Positions 1-4,849 of a stretch of 6,066 bases of DNA are shown here, one piece after another. Each line of letters begins with the position of its first letter. Position 1 is the stretch's first letter. Both the position numbers and the translations under genes were made by a program. The notes under the pieces were generated by a model, which was not told the DNA's origin, did not search any database, and saw only the letters and a program-made list of their open reading frames with translations. This stretch comes from CAYPTI01 sp964413525 [NCBI: uncultured bacterium] (GTDB lineage Bacteria; T1Sed10-126): NCBI GenBank assembly GCA_964413525.1, contig CAYPTI010000109.1:1-6066 (forward strand). The letters are read 5' to 3'.

Positions 1-53
1 CCACCCCAAAAATCCGGTGAGCGCCCGACCCCATTCTTGCGTCCTCCCCGGAG

Positions 54-785
54 GTGGTGCCGATCGGACGGCTGTTTGAACGGCTCTACCGGCAATCCCG
101 GCACTGGCAGAACCTTCTCAACGGGTTCATCACACTGGTGGTGTTTCTGGGACTGATATATGTTTTCAGAGGGTACCTTCCCGATTTCCGACCGGATTAT
201 CAGGCCCTCCTGATAGAGGTGGAACGCCTTCAGCTCCGGGTTGAAGCCTACGGCATCGTGGCTCCCGTAGCCTTCGTCGGAATTTATGCGGTGGCCAACA
301 GCCTGTTCACTCCCGGGATCGTGCTGGCCGTCGCGGCCGGACTGATGTTCGGGTTCGGCCCCGGCCTTCTGCTCTGCCTGCTGGGCATATCGGTTTCCTG
401 TCAGACCTACTTCTGGGCGGCCCGATACGGCGGCAAACCCTTTATCCGGTGGTTCGGGTGGGAGGAATGGAAACTATTTCGGTCGGAACAGACGATGATT
501 CCGGCCACGATCCTGTTTTTCCGGTTCAACTACTTTATACCGTTTCACGCGTTTAACGCCGTGTGTGGGGCAAGAAGCGTTCCGTTCGGACGATTTCTCG
601 GGTTCAGCCTGGTCGGCATGACCCCGGCGGTCGCCGTGGGTGTGTTCCTCGGAACCACCCTGGATCCCGGAACAAAACTTATTGTTCCGGCCATCAGTCT
701 CTGGGGAGTCCTGGCGGTTGCCCGGATTGTGTTCGGGATATGGCACATGAAACGGTTGGTTTCCAATCAAACCCTCTCAGAGTAG
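54..785 (+). CDS. VTT-domain (TVP38/TMEM64 family) integral membrane protein
   Basis: A 243-aa inner-membrane protein of the VTT/SNARE-associated superfamily, which includes DedA, TVP38 and TMEM64. Relatives are known or proposed to move lipids or lipid carriers across membranes; the substrate here is unknown. Visible parts are an N-terminal membrane helix (about residues 23-38), a soluble linker (39-65), hydrophobic segments at about 68-83 and 88-118, the family core FFRFNYFIPF...N...G (155-172) in the re-entrant region, a helix ending in the G..P.....G pattern (about 180-200) and a last helix (209-230). The start is unsure. GTG 54 and GTG 57 are adjacent, and the only Shine-Dalgarno-like GGAGG (50-54) lies too close to both; an in-frame stop at 18-20 limits upstream extension. 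A cardiolipin synthase follows, which suits a role in phospholipid handling, but a 248-nt gap argues against tight coupling. Confidence 0.85.
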   Translation: MVPIGRLFERLYRQSRHWQNLLNGFITLVVFLGLIYVFRGYLPDFRPDYQALLIEVERLQLRVEAYGIVAPVAFVGIYAVANSLFTPGIVLAVAAGLMFGFGPGLLLCLLGISVSCQTYFWAARYGGKPFIRWFGWEEWKLFRSEQTMIPATILFFRFNYFIPFHAFNAVCGARSVPFGRFLGFSLVGMTPAVAVGVFLGTTLDPGTKLIVPAISLWGVLAVARIVFGIWHMKRLVSNQTLSE

Positions 786-1033
786 TCTTTTTACCGGATC
801 GGCAGGACGATTCAGAGCTGGAGTCAGGATGAACCCCGGTATCGGGTTGATTTGTCCATCATACCAGCCTCTATCCACGGTCGGGTTGTGGTACGAACCC
901 GGTCGAACAGGGTGGTTCATACCATGACGTGGCGAAGGACACGCTCCGGTAACCTGGCTCGCTCCGACCGGGACGGTTTGTTCGAGTCCAACCACGGATG
1001 CGACGAGCAGACAAACTCGAAGGAGCGATCCGC
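786..1033. other. Intergenic spacer before the cardiolipin synthase
   Basis: This 248-nt stretch has no supported gene. It contains a 6-bp hairpin (CGGGTT at 882-887 with AACCCG at 896-901) that lacks a U-tract, so it is a poor terminator. An ATG at 998 is in frame with the downstream synthase but has no ribosome-binding site in front of it. I see no convincing -35/-10 pair. Confidence 0.5.
1019..1025 (+). promoter_or_regulatory. Ribosome-binding site that sets the synthase start
   Basis: GAAGGAG lies 8 nt before GTG 1034. That spacing is near ideal and favours GTG 1034 over the in-frame ATG 998, which lacks a purine-rich motif at the right distance. Confidence 0.7.
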
Positions 1034-2527
1034 GTGACGCCGGAAGCCTGGAAATCGCTGGGGGACTTCTTTCTCCACCAGACCACGGTTCTCTGGGGGG
1101 CAATCGGGGGATTCGTCTACCTCGGGCTGGCCGTGTGGGCGGCCGTTCACGCCCTGATGAACAAACAGAACGTCCGCTCGGCCACCGCCTGGATCGGGCT
1201 GATCTGGTTCGCTCCACTGATCGGGATGATCCTTTATTATGTGTTCGGAATTAACCGGATCCAGCGTCGGGCCCGGGCCCGGTTCGAGGAAACCAGACAC
1301 GTGGACCTGCCCGAGTTCGATCACACCGTCGTCCCCCCCAACCAGAACCTGATTCTGCCCGAACCGTTTGAGAACCTTCGCTCGTTGGCCCGGCTTAACA
1401 CCACGATCACCGAACTCCCCCTGCTTGAGGGAAACCGGATCGAACCGTTGTTCAACGGAGAGCAGGCCTACCCGGCCATGCTCGAAGCCATCGATCAAGC
1501 CGAGCGCAGCATCAGTCTCTGTCTGTATATCTTTCAGCGGGGTGGCATCGGCGATCAATTTATTGATGCCCTCACCCGAGCCCATCAGCGAGGGGTCGAG
1601 GTACGGGTGATTGTCGACGACGTGGGTGCCCGGCACGCCTCCCCCTCCGGCATCAAACCCCTGCGGAACAACGGCGTTCCCGTGGAAGCGTTCATGCAGA
1701 CATTATTTCCCTGGCGGTTCCGGTACATCAACCTGCGAAACCACCGGAAAATTCTGGTGGTGGACGGAAAACTTGGGTTCACCGGCGGGATGAACGTGAC
1801 CCAACAATACTATTCCAATCCCTCCAACCCGTCCGAACCACCCGATCGGGACACCCATTTCCGGGTCGAGGGTCCGGTGGTCAAACACCTCCAGTACGCC
1901 TTTGCCGAGGACTGGATCTTCTGCACCGGCGAGGAACTGTCCGGCTCGGCCTGGTTTCCCGAGCTGGAACCCACCGGTTCGGTCTACGCCCGGGGGATTA
2001 TCGACGGACCCGACATGGACTACGACAAAATCCGCCACACCCTGCTGGGGGCCGTCACGTCGGCGGAGGAGTCCATCGAAGTCTGTACTCCCTACTTCCT
2101 TCCCGACGACGAACTGCTCTCCGCCCTGCAGATCGCCGCCATGCGTGGAATCGTGGTCAACATCCTCGTCCCCGAACAAACCAACACCCTGCTGGTTCAG
2201 TGGGCTTCCTGGCCGGGTTTGGTGGCGCTGGCCGAACGCGGCTGCAACATTTATCGGGTTCCGAAACCCTTCAACCATTCCAAACTCATGGTGGTCGACG
2301 GTCGGTGGAGCCTGTTCGGGTCAACCAACTGGGACGCACGGAGCATGAAGCTCAACTTCGAATTTGACGTCGAGACCTACGATACGGATCTGGCGTCGGA
2401 GATCTCCGACCGGCTTGAGCAGTGGAAAGCGGCGGGCACCAACCCATCGGTGGAGGATCTGAAGAATCGTTCCTTTCCGTCCAAAGTCCGCGATCAGGCG
2501 GTCCGGTTGTTCTCCCCTTACCTGTGA
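1034..2527 (+). CDS. cls: Cardiolipin synthase (phospholipase D superfamily, two HKD motifs)
   Basis: A 497-aa membrane-bound enzyme expected to make cardiolipin by transferring a phosphatidyl group between two phosphatidylglycerol molecules. Two N-terminal membrane helices (about residues 18-41 and 50-72) end in FGINRIQRRAR, typical of the PLDc_N region. The catalytic part has both HxKxxxxDxxxxxxG motifs: H237/K239/D244/G251 and H415/K417/D422/G429, the second followed by the usual GSTNWD. Nothing essential is missing, and length fits ClsA-type enzymes (about 480-510 aa). The GTG start is chosen from the Shine-Dalgarno site just upstream; beginning at ATG 998 would add 12 residues. The stop codon overlaps the start of the next gene. 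Some PLD-superfamily members of this architecture have other phospholipid substrates, so the exact reaction is inferred from family and architecture. Confidence 0.92.
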   Translation: MTPEAWKSLGDFFLHQTTVLWGAIGGFVYLGLAVWAAVHALMNKQNVRSATAWIGLIWFAPLIGMILYYVFGINRIQRRARARFEETRHVDLPEFDHTVVPPNQNLILPEPFENLRSLARLNTTITELPLLEGNRIEPLFNGEQAYPAMLEAIDQAERSISLCLYIFQRGGIGDQFIDALTRAHQRGVEVRVIVDDVGARHASPSGIKPLRNNGVPVEAFMQTLFPWRFRYINLRNHRKILVVDGKLGFTGGMNVTQQYYSNPSNPSEPPDRDTHFRVEGPVVKHLQYAFAEDWIFCTGEELSGSAWFPELEPTGSVYARGIIDGPDMDYDKIRHTLLGAVTSAEESIEVCTPYFLPDDELLSALQIAAMRGIVVNILVPEQTNTLLVQWASWPGLVALAERGCNIYRVPKPFNHSKLMVVDGRWSLFGSTNWDARSMKLNFEFDVETYDTDLASEISDRLEQWKAAGTNPSVEDLKNRSFPSKVRDQAVRLFSPYL

Positions 2528-2973
2528 ACCGACCCGATTCAGCCCAGCCGACATCCGTCCGCCGAACCGCTCCGTCCGGTTTCCCGCGATTTGTGCTCGG
2601 ACTCGGATGCGAACGGGGAATCCGCCCCTGGGCGCTCCGTGAGGGAGTCCGTCGATGTCTCCGGACGTCGGGAGTCGAACCGGGAGCCGTCAGCACGCTT
2701 GCCTCGCTGGATCGAAAACAAACGGAACCGGCCTTCCGGGAACTGGCGGGGATCTGGTCCCTCTCGACCCGCTGGTTCTCCCCGGCGGAACTGAACCGGG
2801 TGGCCGACCGGGTTCCGAACCCTTCCGTCGTGGTTGAGGACTGCGTGGGCACCCCCTCCGTGGCCGAGGCCTCGGCTCTCCTTGCCGCCGGAACCGGTAC
2901 TCTTCACCTTTCGAAACAAACCCGCCGTCCCTTCCAACGAGCCTTCACGCTCGCCGTCGCCCGGATCGACTAA
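2524..2973 (+). CDS. cobE: Stand-alone CbiG C-terminal domain protein (CobE-like), cobalamin biosynthesis
   Basis: A 149-aa protein matching the C-terminal domain of CbiG, which also occurs alone as CobE in the aerobic B12 pathway. Family landmarks are GLGCERGI (residues 26-33), the ASLDRK..EP segment (60-69), the RWFSPAEL segment (83-90) and VGTPSVAEASALLAAG (108-123). The N-terminal and middle CbiG domains are absent, so this is not a full cobalt-precorrin-5A hydrolase. CobE is needed for B12 synthesis in Pseudomonas denitrificans, but its exact step is not firmly known. GTG 2524 overlaps the upstream synthase TGA in a GTGA arrangement, suggesting translational coupling. The same frame stays open upstream to 2422 inside the synthase gene, but family similarity begins only after residue 22, so the overlap start is preferred. 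The first 20 residues look unconserved. cobM lies downstream, supporting the B12 assignment. Confidence 0.85.
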   Translation: MNRPDSAQPTSVRRTAPSGFPRFVLGLGCERGIRPWALREGVRRCLRTSGVEPGAVSTLASLDRKQTEPAFRELAGIWSLSTRWFSPAELNRVADRVPNPSVVVEDCVGTPSVAEASALLAAGTGTLHLSKQTRRPFQRAFTLAVARID

Positions 2974-3110
2974 CAATGGGAAGACGGAACCGGGTTGATT
3001 CAGGTCCAGCCATCCTCCGCATCCTTGACGGATAAAAAAATATTCGAGTAACTTGTTTGAGCAACGAACGCGAATGAATCATCCTGATGTCAGCAGGGGA
3101 GGAACAATTC
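2974..3110. other. Spacer between cobE-like gene and DUF3006-like gene
   Basis: This 137-nt gap becomes AT-rich near 3031-3045 (a run of seven A followed by TATT). It carries the candidate promoter and ribosome-binding site of the next gene. No terminator with a U-tract is visible after the cobE-like gene. Confidence 0.5.
3025..3054 (+). promoter_or_regulatory. Candidate sigma70-type promoter for the DUF3006-like gene
   Basis: TTGACG (3025-3030) matches five of six -35 consensus bases. A weak -10, TAACTT (3049-3054), follows after 18 nt across an A-rich spacer. Transcription would start near 3061, leaving a leader of about 50 nt. The weak -10 keeps confidence low. Confidence 0.35.
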
Positions 3111-3389
3111 ATGGTTCAAGACGTGCGGGTTACCGTGGATCGGATCGTCACGAACGAAGAGTCCGAACCGTCAGTCAGGCGGTGGGCGGTCATCCAGTGG
3201 GAGTCTCCCCATTCGGGAAAACCGGTCTCCCTCGACGTCCCCGCGGAGTGGCTGCCCGAAGAGGTCGGCGAAGGGGATCACCTGATCCTGGGTTCGGTCG
3301 TCGACGAAGGAACCACCGAGGAAAAACGGGAGGAACTTCAGGACATGCTGGAAAACCTGATGAACCGGGACAACTCCCCGCCAGAATAA
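3111..3389 (+). CDS. Small DUF3006-like protein
   Basis: A 92-aa acidic soluble protein resembling DUF3006. It opens with VTVDRIVTN (residues 7-15), has a central beta-rich stretch with the SLDVPAEWLPEEVGEGD segment where the family has a V-P-x-x-(L/W)-L-P...G(D) pattern, and ends in a charged helix (EEKREELQDMLENLM). No signal peptide, membrane helix or metal-binding cluster is visible. The family has no established function; members are small proteins often found alone. ATG 3111 is chosen because AGGGGAGGAA (3095-3104) sits 8 nt before it; an in-frame ATG at 3087 lies upstream of that site and would make 100 aa. It lies between two cobalamin genes with its own candidate promoter, so a B12 role is possible but unsupported. 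The family call rests on recognition of the pattern. Confidence 0.75.
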   Translation: MVQDVRVTVDRIVTNEESEPSVRRWAVIQWESPHSGKPVSLDVPAEWLPEEVGEGDHLILGSVVDEGTTEEKREELQDMLENLMNRDNSPPE

Positions 3390-3419
3390 ACCCTATATTG
3401 ATCCAAAATTTTTTAGGGG

Positions 3420-3449
3420 GGAGGAAGACCTTCTCGAAGGATCGCCTCC
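3420..3449 (+). other. Two-tier hairpin after the DUF3006-like gene
   Basis: GGAGG (3420-3424) pairs with CCTCC (3445-3449), and inside it CCTT (3429-3432) pairs with AAGG (3437-3440) around a CTCG tetraloop, with a 4x4 internal loop. An AT tract (AAAATTTTTT, 3405-3414) and six G (3416-3421) precede it. No U-run follows, so termination is uncertain; it could be a weak terminator or chance pairing. Confidence 0.3.
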
Positions 3450-3479
3450 ATCCGGGTAAGAATCTTCCCCGCCCGGCGG

Positions 3480-3485
3480 TATACT
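3480..3485 (+). promoter_or_regulatory. Candidate -10 element upstream of cobM
   Basis: TATACT matches five of six -10 consensus bases and would start transcription near 3492, giving a leader of about 90 nt. No good -35 is present at the expected distance (TAAGAA at 3457-3462). A TTGACA at 3491-3496 has no -10 partner. The same TATACT hexamer, also preceded by GG, lies before the peroxidase gene. Confidence 0.35.
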
Positions 3486-3581
3486 ACCGATTGACATCAA
3501 CCCGGACTCCCTTCGTCCCGCTTGTTCCGATCCGGGAAATCCCGTCACCTGTTGAACTCCTCATACGAAAGGAACTCACCG

Positions 3582-4340
3582 ATGCCCGAACCCATCTCCA
3601 TCGTCGGGGCCGGTCCCGGCTCCCCTGATCTGATCACGGTCCGGGGGCAGCAGCGAATCAAAGCCGCCGATCTCCTGATCTACGCCGGTTCCCTGGTCCC
3701 CGAGCCGATGCTGGAGTGGGCGCCCGACGGATGTCGGACCCTCTCATCAGCCTCCCTGGTCCTGGATGAGATTATCGACGAAATGCTCAACGGGTATCGG
3801 AACGGGGAAAACGTGGTCCGTCTTCACTCGGGCGATCCGGCCATCTACGGTGCCATCCAGGAACAGATGAACCGCTTGGACGAAGCCGGCGTGGCCTACG
3901 AGATCGTTCCCGGGGTTAGTTCCTTCCTCGCTTCGGCCGCCGCCCTGAAAAGCGAACTGACCGTGCCCGAACGGGTTCAATCCATCGTGCTCTCCCGGGT
4001 CGAGGGCCGGGCCCCGGTCCCGGACCGGGAGTCGCTCGAAAACTTCGCCCGCACCGGCGCCACCCTGTGTCTCTTCCTCAGCATCAAGTACGTCCGCCGG
4101 ATCCAGGAGACGTTGACGGAGTACTACGAAGCGGACACCCCCGTGGCCATCTGTCACCGTATCGGCTGGCCGGAGGAGGAACTCACCGTCACCACCCTTG
4201 AGGACCTCGCCGCCACGGCCGACGACCTCGGCTACCAACGAACCACTCTGCTGCTGGTGGGGGAGGCGATTCAGGCCCGGGAGGATACCCAATCCGGGGT
4301 GTACGATCCCGATCACAAGCACGTGTTCCGTCCTGAATAG
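3582..4340 (+). CDS. cobM: Precorrin-4 / cobalt-precorrin-4 C11-methyltransferase
   Basis: A 252-aa soluble SAM-dependent methyltransferase of the tetrapyrrole methylase family, adding the C11 methyl group during corrin-ring construction in cobalamin synthesis. Diagnostic parts are the N-terminal glycine-rich SAM site VGAGPGSPDLIT (residues 8-19), YAGSLV (34-39), RLHSGDPAIYGAIQEQ (80-95), EIVPGVSS (107-114), and LTVPE...LSRVEGR (126-143), which separates CobM/CbiF from sister methylases. Length is typical (about 250 aa). The ATG at 3582 is preceded by AAAGGA with 8-nt spacing. An upstream in-frame ATG (3522) would add 20 residues with no similarity. Sequence alone cannot tell the aerobic enzyme (CobM) from the anaerobic one (CbiF). 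The CobE-like gene nearby leans towards the cobM name, but this is an inference. Confidence 0.93.
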   Translation: MPEPISIVGAGPGSPDLITVRGQQRIKAADLLIYAGSLVPEPMLEWAPDGCRTLSSASLVLDEIIDEMLNGYRNGENVVRLHSGDPAIYGAIQEQMNRLDEAGVAYEIVPGVSSFLASAAALKSELTVPERVQSIVLSRVEGRAPVPDRESLENFARTGATLCLFLSIKYVRRIQETLTEYYEADTPVAICHRIGWPEEELTVTTLEDLAATADDLGYQRTTLLLVGEAIQAREDTQSGVYDPDHKHVFRPE

Positions 4341-4408
4341 GGAGTGCCCTCATATTTCTACGATTCCGAACGTGGCTACAAATCGGTTCTCCTGCTACGG
4401 ATCCAATC

Positions 4409-4436
4409 TTGTTGAATTTTATTTCCTCGATCAAAT
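4409..4436 (+). promoter_or_regulatory. Weak promoter-like sequence ahead of the structured element
   Basis: TTGTTG (4409-4414) and TCAAAT (4431-4436; four of six -10 bases) are 16 nt apart in the most AT-rich part of this region. Transcription would start near 4443, just before the long stem begins. Both hexamers are poor matches, so placement rather than strength is the main argument. Confidence 0.22.
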
Positions 4437-4447
4437 CTCTTCGAGTT

Positions 4448-4562
4448 CCGGGGCACAACGGTTTCCGAACGGTTTTCGAGAAGTTCCCTCCGGCGAACTT
4501 CTCTCCTCGGAATCCAGCCGGAGGCTGGATGAGAATGATGTGAAGGAACTGTTGTGCCCCGG
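4448..4562 (+). ncRNA. Putative structured RNA or palindromic element: long stem enclosing two hairpins
   Basis: About 115 nt fold into a three-way-junction-like shape. CCGGGGCACAAC (4448-4459) pairs perfectly with GTTGTGCCCCGG (4551-4562). Pairing continues inward to 4465/4545, giving 18 bp with two G-U wobbles (4460-4550 and 4464-4546). Inside are a 9-bp perfect hairpin, GAGAAGTTC (4478-4486) with GAACTTCTC (4495-4503), and an 8-bp perfect hairpin, ATCCAGCC (4512-4519) with GGCTGGAT (4523-4530) around a GGA loop. The wobbles would be C-A mismatches in - strand RNA, which favours a + strand transcript. The 7-nt CCTCCGG of the first loop (4487-4493) is complementary to CCGGAGG (4518-4524) in the second hairpin. 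It does not match tRNA, tmRNA, SRP RNA or cobalamin riboswitch patterns that I know. It could be a small RNA, a cis-acting leader, or a dispersed palindromic repeat. Confidence 0.45.
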
Positions 4563-4620
4563 TCGTCGAGTCCTACCGCTGTTCTGAATCCTCTGGCCCG
4601 GAACCCACCAGGAATCCTCA

Positions 4621-4654
4621 CTCCTCACGAACGACCCGAATCGAGGAGAATTTT
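4621..4654 (+). terminator. Weak terminator-like hairpin
   Basis: CTCCTC (4621-4626) pairs with GAGGAG (4643-4648) across a 16-nt loop and is followed by AATTTT (4649-4654). The long loop and short T-run make this a poor intrinsic terminator. If real, it would end a transcript of about 210 nt containing the structured element. Confidence 0.22.
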
Positions 4655-4693
4655 GGAACCGGATCCGGGAGGATAACTCAACTCGAAGATCAG

Positions 4694-4709
4694 CTCCCGG
4701 CCGCGGGAG
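4694..4709. other. Short GC-rich hairpin upstream of the peroxidase promoter
   Basis: CTCCCG (4694-4699) pairs with CGGGAG (4704-4709) around GCCG. On the + strand it is followed by A residues, not T, so it is not a rho-independent terminator in that direction. It may be an operator-like or chance palindrome. Confidence 0.25.
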
Positions 4710-4793
4710 AAAAATGAGCGGAGGTTGTGTTTTCACTTGATTCGGGACGGATTTCCCGCGGCTTTGGGCATGTTCTTCCTTCAGCGAGGAGGG

Positions 4794-4799
4794 TATACT
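4794..4799 (+). promoter_or_regulatory. Candidate -10 element of the peroxidase gene
   Basis: TATACT is followed by T and lies 50 nt before the ATG, predicting a leader of about 44 nt. No recognisable -35 sits 16-18 nt upstream (TGTTCT at 4771-4776), so an activator or a different sigma factor may be involved. Confidence 0.4.
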
Positions 4800-4837
4800 T
4801 TGGGGCTCCACTCGGGATTGCACACCCAACAATTTCT

Positions 4838-4842
4838 GGAGG
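4838..4842 (+). promoter_or_regulatory. Ribosome-binding site of the peroxidase gene
   Basis: GGAGG lies 7 nt before ATG 4850. It fixes the start of the peroxidase, although its frame is interrupted by TGA 35 codons later, and it shows the first segment is meant to be translated. Confidence 0.75.
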
Positions 4843-4849
4843 CAACACG

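Larger units (their letters stand above)
4341..4849. other. 509-nt intergenic region with structured element and no protein gene
   Basis: No reading frame here shows family similarity. Open frames on both strands are serine-, proline- and arginine-rich translations of structured DNA. The left part (4405-4440) is AT-rich relative to the rest. Contents in order are a weak promoter-like sequence, the large stem-hairpin element (4448-4562), a weak terminator-like hairpin (4621-4654), a 10-bp palindrome CCGGATCCGG (4659-4668), a 6-bp hairpin with a GCCG loop (4694-4709), and the candidate promoter and ribosome-binding site of the peroxidase gene. Confidence 0.7.

Noticed and set aside
974-998. T-arm-like TTCGAGT suggesting a tRNA
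   Set aside because: The flanking stem has a mismatch, and no matching acceptor or anticodon stems exist at the right distances.
917-2278. Long - strand frames opposite the cardiolipin synthase
   Set aside because: They are antisense shadows of a well-supported gene with both HKD motifs. Their translations show no family features.
3390-3581. Cobalamin riboswitch upstream of cobM
   Set aside because: No B12-box-like sequence or the required multi-stem core is visible, and the gap (192 nt, with the candidate start near 3492) is too short for a full element.
4448-4562. Integron attC site
   Set aside because: The ends superficially resemble R boxes (CACAAC / GTTGTG), but GCACAAC and GTTGTGC violate the RYYYAAC/GTTRRRY consensus. 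The long uninterrupted stem lacks the extrahelical bases of attC sites, and there is no integron context.
4448-4562. tRNA-Sec (selC) near the selenoprotein gene
   Set aside because: There is no cloverleaf, no UCA anticodon arm, no T-arm and no CCA end. The structure is a long closing stem with two hairpins.
4554-4676. 40-codon GTG-start frame after AAGGAA (4542-4547)
   Set aside because: The product is rich in proline, arginine and serine with no recognisable family, and its start lies inside the long stem. There is no coding evidence beyond an open frame.
4431-4832. 133-residue frame on the - strand across the intergenic region
   Set aside because: The translation is low-complexity and Ser/Arg-rich, follows the inverted repeats, and has no ribosome-binding site or family similarity.
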